Assembly: GCA_040005265.1 (NCBI GenBank)
Contig: JBDTZF010000033.1
Location: 1 to 22,221 of the forward strand
From: JBDTZF01 sp040005265
Lineage (GTDB): Bacteria > Verrucomicrobiota > Verrucomicrobiia > Chthoniobacterales > UBA10450
Reading direction: 5' to 3'
DNA: 22,221 bases
A model generated the notes under the pieces. The model was not told the DNA's origin and searched no databases. It saw nothing but the letters and a program-made list of their open reading frames with translations. Of this stretch, positions 7,440-14,643 are shown in pieces. The first letter of the stretch is position 1. Each line of letters starts with the position of its first letter. The translations under genes and the position numbers were made by a program.

Positions 7440-8240
7440 ATGAAAATCCCTAGCCGTTTCGTAATCGTTTTGATGGCATGCGCTGGGCTGGCATTGATCG
7501 CCAACGCCGGTCCCGAGCCGATCGCGAGCGGCTACAAGGAATCCAAAGAAATGGCGGCGACGCCTTTGCCGACTTGCGATTGGTCGGGCGTTTATGTAGG
7601 GCTGCACATCGGAGGCCAGTTCGGCCATAGCGAGACGAACGATCTCGATGACTACTATTTTTTCGCGCATCATCATTTCGGTTATGGCGAATCCGGCCTC
7701 AACGCGGGCGGCCAGGTCGGGTACAATTTTCAATTTGGCCGATTCGTGCTCGGTCCTGAGTTTGATATCGGTTATATGAACTTGGATGGCAATGGAGCCG
7801 AACCCCACCCTGCTATCGATTTCACTAATGCACGGGGCGAAACCGACAGCGATTTTTATCTCACGTTCAGAGGGCGACTTGGATACGCGCTGGATTGGCA
7901 TGGTTGCTGGCTCTTGTATGCAACCGGCGGCGTGATTGGATTGAACTACGACACTCGTTTCGTGGCGGTAGAGCAAAATATGGGCGGCGGTATCGATACC
8001 TCGAAACACGAGTTTAACTGGGGCCCCACGGTCGGCGGCGGAATCGAGCGCCAGCTTGGCTGGCACTGGTCGATCAAAGTCGAGTATCTTTATTTCACTC
8101 TCGACGAGCAATCGTTTAGCGGCCTCGAACAGAGGATGCAGGTTACAACTTCGCCGCAAGGGGTTGGCGGCGACCGATTCAGATTCGAAGGGGAAACTCT
8201 TGGCCATATCGTGCGAGCCGGCTTGAATTTCAGGTTCTAG
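7440..8240 (+). CDS. Outer-membrane beta-barrel protein, first of a tandem pair
   Basis: The 266-residue product has a signal peptide (about 1-22, ending ALIANA), a short linker (YKESKEM) and then the opening strand CDWSGVYVGLHIGGQFGHSE. That strand is characteristic of the Omp25/Omp31-like porin-family barrels. Alternating hydrophobic strands follow (AGGQVGYNFQFGRFVLGPEF, WLLYATGGVIGLNYD, WSIKVEYLYF), and the chain ends LNFRF with a terminal aromatic, the usual signal for barrel insertion. Two cysteines, in PTCDWSG and WHGCWLL, are shared with the next gene and could form a disulfide. The reading frame is open from 7179, but that part overlaps the phosphodiesterase gene, so I use the ATG at 7440. 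Transport or structural function cannot be told from sequence. Confidence 0.88.
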   Translation: MKIPSRFVIVLMACAGLALIANAGPEPIASGYKESKEMAATPLPTCDWSGVYVGLHIGGQFGHSETNDLDDYYFFAHHHFGYGESGLNAGGQVGYNFQFGRFVLGPEFDIGYMNLDGNGAEPHPAIDFTNARGETDSDFYLTFRGRLGYALDWHGCWLLYATGGVIGLNYDTRFVAVEQNMGGGIDTSKHEFNWGPTVGGGIERQLGWHWSIKVEYLYFTLDEQSFSGLEQRMQVTTSPQGVGGDRFRFEGETLGHIVRAGLNFRF

Positions 8241-8371
8241 TGGCGTCTCGCACGCGCTGCCCGTGGCGCAATTCCTTCGCGTGCCTTAGCTGAATTTGGC
8301 AGGCAAGACATATTGCAGGAAATGTGAATAACCTCTTGACGGTCTATTCGCTTTCTGGGAAACATCACGCC

Positions 8372-9247
8372 ATGAAGACTTCTATCCGCCTTTCTATAGC
8401 TTTTTTGGCTTGTGCCGCCTTGGTGTTAACCGCAGCCGCCGGCCCCGCGCCCATTTATAAGGAGTCAAAAGAGGTTGTGCCTCAGCCGCTGCCCGCCTGC
8501 GATTGGTCGGGCTTTTACGTCGGTCTGCATGTCGGCGCCCAATTCGGCCACAGTGAGAATGTGGATCATGACTACAATGTCGGCCCCATCCCAGCGACAT
8601 CCGCTCCGTCTCCACTCGGGCCTCGTTCCACTTCACCTGACAGGCCATGGGGCTACAGCGAGTCAGGCGTCGTTGCCGGCGGCCAGGCCGGATACAATTT
8701 CCAATTCGGCATGTTTGTGTTCGGGCCGGAATTTGATCTCGGCTACATGAATTTGGATGGCCGAGGCACCGAACCGGGCTCACCCGGTGGAGATACACGC
8801 GGAGAAAGCGACAGCGATCTGTATATCACACTCAGGGGGCGTCTCGGTGTGAGCCTCGATTGGCACGGCTGCTGGTTGCTTTACGCAACCGGTGGCGTCA
8901 TCGGTATCAATTACGATACCAGAGTTGTCGATGATTGCGTCACGGGCGATTGCGGCGACGGCCTCATCGACGCCCACAAGCAGGAGTTTAATTGGGGTCC
9001 CACGGTCGGCGGCGGCATCGAGCGCCAGATCGGACGGCATTGGTCGATCAAACTGGAGTACCTTTATTACCAGGTGGAAGACCAATCATTCGATGGTACC
9101 GCAACGTTTATCACCGCCAGCACATCGCGGCCTGCCACCTTGTCCGCCGGAGTATTGGCCCCACAGGGAAGGGCGATGAACGAGCACGATTTCAGTGGAG
9201 ACACGCACGGCCACATTATACGCGCGGGTCTGAATTTCAGGTTCTAG
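8372..9247 (+). CDS. Outer-membrane beta-barrel protein, second of a tandem pair
   Basis: This 291-residue protein is a clear paralogue of the preceding gene: similar signal peptide, linker YKESKEVV, opening strand CDWSGFYVGLHVGAQFGHSE, WHGCWLLYATGGVIGINYD, EFNWGPTVGGGIERQ, and the same LNFRF terminus. It differs in exposed-loop regions. It has a longer Pro/Ser-rich loop near residues 70-90, an extra Cys pair in DDCVTGDCGDG, and a longer late loop before the final strand. Variation limited to loops with conserved strands is typical of duplicated surface barrels under selection from phage, host or ligand. The frame opens at 8324, but the signal peptide begins at the ATG at 8372. A weak TTGACG lies near 8335 without a convincing -10 partner. 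A hairpin follows the stop. Confidence 0.88.
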   Translation: MKTSIRLSIAFLACAALVLTAAAGPAPIYKESKEVVPQPLPACDWSGFYVGLHVGAQFGHSENVDHDYNVGPIPATSAPSPLGPRSTSPDRPWGYSESGVVAGGQAGYNFQFGMFVFGPEFDLGYMNLDGRGTEPGSPGGDTRGESDSDLYITLRGRLGVSLDWHGCWLLYATGGVIGINYDTRVVDDCVTGDCGDGLIDAHKQEFNWGPTVGGGIERQIGRHWSIKLEYLYYQVEDQSFDGTATFITASTSRPATLSAGVLAPQGRAMNEHDFSGDTHGHIIRAGLNFRF

Positions 9248-9281
9248 CCGCCTCAACGCGAACTCGAACAAAGAAGTTTCG

Positions 9282-9317
9282 CCACCGAGGCTGGATTTAG
9301 TCTGGCCTCGGTGGTTT
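9282..9317 (+). terminator. Hairpin terminator candidate after the beta-barrel pair
   Basis: CCACCGAGGC (9282-9291) pairs perfectly with GCCTCGGTGG (9305-9314) around a 13-base loop, followed by only TTT. It begins 34 bp after the stop of the second barrel gene and about 100 bp before the next start. The position fits a terminator, but the U-tract is short. Confidence 0.5.
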
Positions 9318-9416
9318 GACGTACAGGAGGTGCGGCGATCTTGTAAAACCGAGATCCTTCCCCTCTGGCTTTTTGTTCGCGCTGCTGACCGCTGTTTGAG
9401 ATAGTAACAAACGCTC

Positions 9417-10655
9417 ATGAAACGATTGCGGCTCGCTTGTGGGGCACTGGCCTTACTCATCGCATCACTCGATTTGCTCAGTGCGCAGACCGCTGTCCGC
9501 GTGCTCGATTACAACATTCACCGTGATATCGGCGCGAGCGATTCCAACATTTCTGCGCAGCCTGCACTTGCCAAGATCGTCAATTATCTCAATCCCGACA
9601 TCTGGACGATCAATGAATTGGGCGGAAACAATGTCAGTTTCAATTCTACGAATGCCCACAACTTTCTGGTCTCTTTCATTCAAACGAAGCTCACGGTTTT
9701 TGGCCCGAACCCGCAGGAGAACCTCAATTTCTTTGTTTACATCAGTACGATCAATGACGGTTTCGAGACGGTGGCGATTGTTTCTCGATACTCACTTGCC
9801 TCAACCCACACCTACTCCGATTCCGGAGGCGGGTTCGGGTCGTTGCGCGGGCTGGTCACCGCTTCGGTGAACGTGCCTGGTGGAACAAGACTTGACGTTT
9901 TTACCACTCATTTGAAGGCGCTTAGCACGACCAACGATGCAAGCGAACGGCAGGCGGAAGCGAATGTCGACGGCGTTAACATTGCCAACTGGATCGCTTC
10001 CCATCCAGCCGATGCAGTCATCGTTACCGGCGATTGGAACGAAACCGAAGATACGGGCGAACCGTGCAATTGGAGCGGTCATCAAATCGGCGATATCTTG
10101 CCTGGCTCAGGTCAGGCCTACCGGCCGGTCACAACGATGCATTCCGCCGGTTTAATCGATCCTTCACCGGCGAGTGTCGCCGGAGTTTACGATACGATTA
10201 GTTCCAGCGCGCCGGATGCGCGGTTCGATTACGCGATGTTCGTCCGTTCGAGTTTTCTTGGCGGACAGATTTTCGCCACTAACCAATACACAGCGGCACA
10301 ACTCGCCGCGTTGAACTCGGCCAACGGGACCGCTTTCGTTGCCAGCGATTCGTCGACGGCATCGGACCATTTACCTGTGCTGTCGATCCTGCAGGTCGGC
10401 GGCGCGCCGCCACGGCCAAGCCTCTTTGGAGTCAGTCAGAGCGGGTCCAACCTGAGTGTGACCTATCAGAAAGTGACTTCGTCCAGTTATGCTTACGCCG
10501 TCGAGTCGTCCCCCGATCTGGTGAACTGGACAGTGGCCACGCCCCAAAATGAAGTTCTGGAACAACACGGCGATATCCAAACCGTGAAGGCCACAGTTCC
10601 TACCCCAGCCGCTACGCGATCATTCTTGCGGGTTAGCCTAACCGTCTCGCCTTAG
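9417..10655 (+). CDS. Secreted endonuclease/exonuclease/phosphatase (EEP) family protein
   Basis: EEP-fold enzymes cleave phosphoester bonds in nucleic acids, phospholipids or inositol phosphates. The 412-residue product has a signal peptide (MKRLRLACGALALLIASLDL onward, cleavage near LSAQ) and the fold's catalytic landmarks in order: LDYNIHRD (Asn33), INELGG (Glu67), TTHLKA (about 165), GDWNE (Asp206, Asn208) and SDHLPV (Asp317, His318). After the catalytic domain a roughly 75-residue C-terminal domain follows, with YAVESSPDLVNWT and ending SFLRVSL, a beta-domain often appended to secreted verrucomicrobial enzymes. No PEP-CTERM anchor is present. The enzyme should act outside the cytoplasm, but DNA, RNA, lipid or another phosphate ester cannot be chosen from sequence. 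No Shine-Dalgarno is seen. Confidence 0.88.
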   Translation: MKRLRLACGALALLIASLDLLSAQTAVRVLDYNIHRDIGASDSNISAQPALAKIVNYLNPDIWTINELGGNNVSFNSTNAHNFLVSFIQTKLTVFGPNPQENLNFFVYISTINDGFETVAIVSRYSLASTHTYSDSGGGFGSLRGLVTASVNVPGGTRLDVFTTHLKALSTTNDASERQAEANVDGVNIANWIASHPADAVIVTGDWNETEDTGEPCNWSGHQIGDILPGSGQAYRPVTTMHSAGLIDPSPASVAGVYDTISSSAPDARFDYAMFVRSSFLGGQIFATNQYTAAQLAALNSANGTAFVASDSSTASDHLPVLSILQVGGAPPRPSLFGVSQSGSNLSVTYQKVTSSSYAYAVESSPDLVNWTVATPQNEVLEQHGDIQTVKATVPTPAATRSFLRVSLTVSP

Positions 10656-10687
10656 CGGCGTTCCGGGGCGCTGCACTGCTGCCACAG

Positions 10688-11026
10688 CTATTTCTTCTCG
10701 GCCTTGGAGCCGGCGTCGTCGTGATGATGATGTTCGTCCCCGTGGTGCATCATCTTGTCATGCATTTTCTTGTGCTGGGCTACCATTTGGTTGATGACTG
10801 CAATGGCTCCATCAAGCTTCTTCTCGGGCGTAGCCGCAGTGTTCATATCGATTACTAGTTTGTCCAGCTTTTCGCCCATCGCTTTCATTTCGGCCTGCAT
10901 CTCTTCGTGCATGGCTTTCTTTTTCACGCCTTTGTCTCCCGACATGGACTCTTCGTCCTGGGCGAACGCCGGTAGAGACAAGCAAAGGGCAACAGACAAT
11001 ATGGTGACAAACTTTCGAGTATTCAT
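10688..11026 (-). CDS. Periplasmic histidine/methionine-rich helical protein
   Basis: This small protein has 112 residues from the ATG at 11026. It has a signal peptide, MNTRKFVTILSVALCLSLPA (cleaved near FAQ), then a charged, Met-rich helical segment with coiled-coil character (MHEEMQAEMKAMGEKLDKL). It ends in a metal-binding-like tail where HKKMHDKMMHHGDEHHHHDD packs eight His and three Met into 20 residues. No known family is recognised. The His/Met tail suggests periplasmic binding of copper, nickel, zinc or similar ions, which is inference from composition. An upstream in-frame ATG at 11068 would hide the signal peptide. The gene is convergent with the EEP gene (32 bp between stops) and divergent from the HIT gene, so it is probably expressed alone. 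Confidence 0.78.
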   Translation of the reverse strand: MNTRKFVTILSVALCLSLPAFAQDEESMSGDKGVKKKAMHEEMQAEMKAMGEKLDKLVIDMNTAATPEKKLDGAIAVINQMVAQHKKMHDKMMHHGDEHHHHDDAGSKAEKK

Positions 11027-11146
11027 GACGGACAACCTAAGCCAGACAGCCTCCTGAGCAAATGCCATGTGAGGGAGCGGGTTTGGCTTCCGATTGGGAT
11101 TGGAATCGACAAAATCGCGTCATTCCTGTTGATTCGGTTTCGATTT

Positions 11147-11656
11147 ATGTCGATCGAATTCCCGAAACGAGAGCTGGAAACGCTTTGGGCGCCGTGGCGC
11201 GTCGAATACTTCGAGCGCGAAAAAGCAACTTCGGATTTTTTTACCGAAGCGGCCCGAACCAACGATGACGCTGCTCATCTTGTGATTGCGCGCCGTAAGA
11301 CCGCATTTCTAATGATGAACCGTTATCCCTATGCCGTTGGACATTTAATGGCGGTTCCATACCGAAAGACGGCTGAATTCGCCGAGCTGGGCGAAAACGA
11401 AGTGGTCGAGCTCTGGCAACTACTGGTGCATGCACAAAAATTGTTGCGCGTGGCAACGAAAGCGCAGGGATTCAACATCGGTCTAAACTTGGGCGATTGT
11501 GCAGGCGCGGGCGTGGCGGATCATTTGCATATCCACATCGTGCCTCGATGGGATGGCGATACAAATTTTATGCCGGTCATCGCAGGAGCTCGGACGTTGT
11601 CGGAGGGATTGCGCGGGCTCTACGAAAAATTGATGCAGGCTCAGGATTCGCCATGA
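11147..11656 (+). CDS. HIT family hydrolase/phosphorylase (Ap4A-type)
   Basis: HIT proteins are nucleotidyl hydrolases or transferases acting on dinucleoside polyphosphates or AMP conjugates. The 169-residue protein opens with LETLWAPWRVEYF, typical of the bacterial branch annotated as Ap4A phosphorylase-like HIT proteins. It continues with the substrate-pocket strand MMNRYPYAVGHLMAVPYR and has the histidine triad HLHIHIVPRW with His126, His128 and His130, the central triad residue probably forming the covalent nucleotidyl intermediate. The frame is open upstream from 11069, but similarity starts at MSIEFPKRELETLW, so the ATG at 11147 is chosen. There is no clear Shine-Dalgarno. It is cytoplasmic. 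The next gene starts 43 bp downstream and may be co-transcribed; its function does not suggest a link. Confidence 0.9.
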   Translation: MSIEFPKRELETLWAPWRVEYFEREKATSDFFTEAARTNDDAAHLVIARRKTAFLMMNRYPYAVGHLMAVPYRKTAEFAELGENEVVELWQLLVHAQKLLRVATKAQGFNIGLNLGDCAGAGVADHLHIHIVPRWDGDTNFMPVIAGARTLSEGLRGLYEKLMQAQDSP

Positions 11657-11699
11657 ACGGTCAATCGGCTAACGAATTGAGCCTGAGGGGGCGCCGGCG

Positions 11700-12377
11700 A
11701 TGAACGCCACCGGTACGTGGATCGAGCCGCCGCCAAAACAAGGGATGGGTTGTTTTGGCAAAGGATGCCTGCTCCTTGTCGTCTTTGCTGCGCTTCTAAT
11801 TATTGCGGCTGCCGCGGGAATTTATTGGGGTCTGCATAGCCATTCGGCGCTGGGACGCGGCCTTTTTTGGCTAACGAAAGTCCACGCGGTGGCAGAGGGG
11901 CCGGTCCAAGTCCCGGAATTCAAGAGTTCTAATACCGAAATTGAAGAGGTGGAGGCTCGATGGCAAAAGTTCGAAGAAGCAGCGCACGAAGGCCAACCGG
12001 CCATGATCGAGCTAAGCGGAAGAGATATTAACGCGCTGATCGAGTCGAATGCAGAATTGGCCGGAAAGATGTTTGCCTCAGTCGATGGAAATCGCCTGCG
12101 CTTTCAGGTGAGCCTTCCGCTGGCGAGATTTGTCGGCCGGGCAGGTCATTATTTCAACGCCGACGTCGTAGTGGAATCGGACGGAGTGCAATCGCTCGAT
12201 CACTGGCGTCTGAATCGGGTTTCGGTGAACAATGAGCCGTTGCCGCAGGACTTGCTGGAATGGAAATTTCATTCCCGCCGCTTTGGGGATTATCTCTCCG
12301 ACTACACGGCGGGGTATCGCTCCGGCTCCTTCGAGATCCGGGACGGACATTTGATTCTGCGAGCCGGGAGCGATTAA
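11700..12377 (+). CDS. Hypothetical single-pass membrane protein
   Basis: I do not recognise a named family. The 225-residue product has a short cytoplasmic N-terminus, a Gly/Cys-containing lead (GMGCFGKGC) and one strong transmembrane helix (about residues 24-44, LLLVVFAALLIIAAAAGIYW). An extracytoplasmic domain of about 180 residues follows, with ELSGRDINALIESN and RLRFQVSLPLARF. The domain mixes helix and beta-strand and has no catalytic motif I can identify. This is one of the few genes here with a Shine-Dalgarno-like site: GAGGGGG about 10 bases upstream of the ATG, which supports the start. It follows the HIT gene on the same strand and is convergent with the next gene, with 39 bp between stops. 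Confidence 0.75.
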   Translation: MNATGTWIEPPPKQGMGCFGKGCLLLVVFAALLIIAAAAGIYWGLHSHSALGRGLFWLTKVHAVAEGPVQVPEFKSSNTEIEEVEARWQKFEEAAHEGQPAMIELSGRDINALIESNAELAGKMFASVDGNRLRFQVSLPLARFVGRAGHYFNADVVVESDGVQSLDHWRLNRVSVNNEPLPQDLLEWKFHSRRFGDYLSDYTAGYRSGSFEIRDGHLILRAGSD

Positions 12378-12416
12378 GAATTCGAATCGCGAATCTGCCG
12401 AAACGGAACGCGGGAT

Positions 12417-14126
12417 CTAGTTTGGCTCCATTATTTCGCGAACGAAGACGTTTAGCTGGCCATCGTCTTGTTTACGAATTTCAGTGATTTCATAGGGTCG
12501 ACCTTCGTCGCGACTCACAATGGCTCCCTGCCGCGGAGGCCTGTAACCGGCCGGGAATTCGACAATGATGCGCGTGTTCGATCCAAAATGGAGCACGGTA
12601 TCGGCCAGCCCTTTTCGCGGGCGGAGCACAGCGCGGCTCGTATCGGAAAAATTAACGACGAACTGCCCGCGAAGATAAACCCGTTCACCCGCCACGCCAT
12701 GGTCGGCCATGTCGCGCAGATCGCCGGTGTTAATCAAGCGGCCAAGCGGCATCTTGCCGGGAGAATAGGTTCGCCAATTCCCGCCGCCGGCGGTTGAGGC
12801 GAGCGTGCCGATGGCGGGTGCGGGTTGAGCGGGCAGGACCGGCACTGGCGTTTCGGTCTGAAGTGGAGGCGGGCTCGCGACTCGGGGCGAGACTGGCACG
12901 GCTACGGCAACGTGCGGTTCCACAACGGGCGGTGTTCCCTCAGACGACGGCGTTTTTGTAGCAGGCTTTGCCTTGGCAATTGAAGGTTCCGGCGGCGGCG
13001 GTGGCGGAGACGACGATGGTTTCGCCATGGCAACCGTGATTGGAGTTGCAGTCGCCACTGGCGCAGCGTTTTCGGCAACAACTGGTTCGACAGGAGCCGT
13101 GGTGGGAGGAGCCGCGGCGGTTGGTGCGGGCGAGGGGGTCGCGTTTTTCTTCTTGGCGAATTTCCCTTTTGGCGTCGGCGTCGCTTTAGCCAGTGCTTTT
13201 TCTTTAGGCGGGATATGGACCATCGCAGGCGTTTCAACCGCTTTTGCCGGTTCCACCCGAACCAAGGCATTGGCTGCCGGCGGCGGCGTGCCGTTAGGGG
13301 ACAAGCCGGAGATGGGAATAGGCTCCTGAGTCACTCCCATTTCCTGGCGGTAGTTTCTGTAATGCAGCTCCGCTCTTAGACGTGATTGCTGTTTAAACAG
13401 CGGCCAGCCGGCGTCGAGGTTCAAGGTCAACGGCGGTTCGAGCGTAAAGGTCCCCGGGCCGCGCGTCATCGTATAGGTTCCGTAGAGCAACGGGATAGCA
13501 GTAAGCATGACCCGGCCGTCGTTCAGCCGCTCGACATGAATCACCGCGGAAAGATCATGGGTGCGCTCAAATTTGATTTCCAAGCCGGGATTGAGCGTTT
13601 GTTTCATCAGCGGTATGACCTTCGCCTCGGCTGGGTAAAGGTGCTCCACCAGTAATCCCCCGTGCTCGACAGAACTCGCAAGCGCTACCATTCCCGAAGT
13701 GAACGTGTCATTCGCGCCGAGCTCACGCGCTTCCATGATTGTAAATCGGCCCACCACGTAAGGCACGAGACCGCGGACATGTCCGTAATTGCGAATATAA
13801 TTGCGGGTCAGCTGGGCATTGGCCTTGGCCAGTTCGGCGGCACCCATTTGGGCGTATCGATCGTAAAGTTGTTTCGCGGTCAGGAACTCACCGGACGGCG
13901 CGGCGGTCAATTCGAAACGCTTTGGTTGGTCGACCTTATGGAGTCTTTGCAGGATGCGATAACTGTCCGGCCGCTCCGGTTGATCGAAAATATAGAAACT
14001 GCCCAACCACGCCGCGAGCGCGATGCCTGTCAGGAGCAGAATGGCTATCGTCCAGGCGAAATAATTGACGCGGCTGCGTCGCGGCTTCGTGTAAGGATCT
14101 TCGTATCGATAAGCGCCGTAGTCCAT
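12417..14126 (-). CDS. Hypothetical membrane protein with long Pro/Ala-rich linker
   Basis: No known family is recognised. The 569-residue protein has a short basic, Tyr-rich cytoplasmic tail and one transmembrane helix (about residues 24-47, YFAWTIAILLLTGIALAAWL). A folded region of about 240 residues follows (AKQLYDRYAQMG, VVGRFTIMEARELG, LTLNLDAGWPLF). Then comes a low-complexity linker from about residue 285 to 455 dominated by Pro, Ala, Lys and Thr, including a run of six Pro, and a final globular domain of about 110 residues (YLRGQFVVNFSDTSRAVLRP...NVFVREIMEPN) that looks like a small beta-barrel. The linker could span the periplasm, as in TonB-like proteins, though no TonB signature is seen. 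It lies 26 bp downstream of the Fe-S carrier gene on the same strand and may share its transcript. Confidence 0.75.
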   Translation of the reverse strand: MDYGAYRYEDPYTKPRRSRVNYFAWTIAILLLTGIALAAWLGSFYIFDQPERPDSYRILQRLHKVDQPKRFELTAAPSGEFLTAKQLYDRYAQMGAAELAKANAQLTRNYIRNYGHVRGLVPYVVGRFTIMEARELGANDTFTSGMVALASSVEHGGLLVEHLYPAEAKVIPLMKQTLNPGLEIKFERTHDLSAVIHVERLNDGRVMLTAIPLLYGTYTMTRGPGTFTLEPPLTLNLDAGWPLFKQQSRLRAELHYRNYRQEMGVTQEPIPISGLSPNGTPPPAANALVRVEPAKAVETPAMVHIPPKEKALAKATPTPKGKFAKKKNATPSPAPTAAAPPTTAPVEPVVAENAAPVATATPITVAMAKPSSSPPPPPPEPSIAKAKPATKTPSSEGTPPVVEPHVAVAVPVSPRVASPPPLQTETPVPVLPAQPAPAIGTLASTAGGGNWRTYSPGKMPLGRLINTGDLRDMADHGVAGERVYLRGQFVVNFSDTSRAVLRPRKGLADTVLHFGSNTRIIVEFPAGYRPPRQGAIVSRDEGRPYEITEIRKQDDGQLNVFVREIMEPN

Positions 14127-14152
14127 CTAGGGGGAATCGAGGTTGCGCGTTT

Positions 14153-14518
14153 TCACGCCGGTCCACCGCTGGATGGACTCGCCGTGGCGAGCTTGGCCGC
14201 TTCGAATGACGAGCCGCATCCGCATGTGCGCGATGCATTGGGATTCACAATGTGGAAACCGACACCAGTTAAACCATCGCGAAAATCGAGCGTGGCATCC
14301 CGCAGATAAGGCGCGCTTTCGCCATCGACCAAAAACTGCATGCCGTCGCGCTCGACCACGGCGTCACCGTCCTTCGTTTCATCAAGCGCCATTTCGTAAC
14401 TCAATCCAGAGCAACCGCCCTTGGCGATTTGCACCCGAAGACCTTTCCGGGAAGGATTCGTCTCCTTGCCCAGCAGGAAACGTAGCTGGCGGGCTGCGTT
14501 TTCAGTGACGTTTAGCAT
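14153..14518 (-). CDS. A-type iron-sulfur cluster carrier (HesB/IscA/ErpA family)
   Basis: A-type carriers bind Fe-S clusters or iron and pass clusters to client proteins in the cytoplasm. The 121-residue protein has the three conserved cysteines: Cys36 in GGCSGLSYEM, and Cys99 and Cys101 in TCGCGSSF, with the usual 62-residue spacing. The core matches family length; about 18 extra residues (EAAKLATASPSSGGPA) follow the CGCG motif where most members end, so the tail is an extension of unknown use. The start ATG at 14518 precedes the normal N-terminus MLNVTENAARQLRFLL. It is divergent from mutL across 125 bp. I do not assign IscA, SufA or ErpA, because no other isc or suf gene is in view. Confidence 0.93.
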   Translation of the reverse strand: MLNVTENAARQLRFLLGKETNPSRKGLRVQIAKGGCSGLSYEMALDETKDGDAVVERDGMQFLVDGESAPYLRDATLDFRDGLTGVGFHIVNPNASRTCGCGSSFEAAKLATASPSSGGPA

Positions 14519-14590
14519 AGTGCTCGCAAGTTACGGTCTGTGCGTTTGAAGTCAACGTCCCAGCCAAGGCTGTGGTGGAGCTTCCAGAGA

Positions 14591-14629
14591 TTCGATGTTT
14601 CCTCTGGAATTCGAATTTCAAACATCGAA
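14591..14629. promoter_or_regulatory. Inverted repeat in the iscA-like/mutL divergent region
   Basis: TTCGATGTTT (14591-14600) is the exact complement of AAACATCGAA (14620-14629), separated by 19 bases that include the self-complementary GGAATTC-type core. The motif AACATC then recurs at 14630-14635 and 14636-14641. It sits 15 bp upstream of the mutL ATG in the only intergenic space between two divergent genes, so an operator or leader hairpin is possible. It could also be a remnant of another repeat. Confidence 0.35.
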
Positions 14630-14643
14630 CATCAAACATCTCC

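Noticed and set aside
7206..8207. Long - strand open frame (333 codons) opposite the first barrel gene
   Set aside because: It is antisense to a clear outer-membrane protein and its translation shows no family features.
8250..8284. GCACGCG/CGCGTGC inverted repeat after the first barrel gene as a terminator
   Set aside because: It has only a 7-bp stem, a 21-base loop and no T-run; too weak to call.
12973..13329. + strand frame rich in Gly/Ala/Val opposite the Pro/Ala-rich linker
   Set aside because: Its composition is explained by reading the complement of Pro/Ala codons; there is no start context or domain.
14572..14643. 24-codon N-terminal extension of MutL
   Set aside because: MutL proteins start directly before the helix beginning IRLLSE; the extension lies in the divergent intergenic region.
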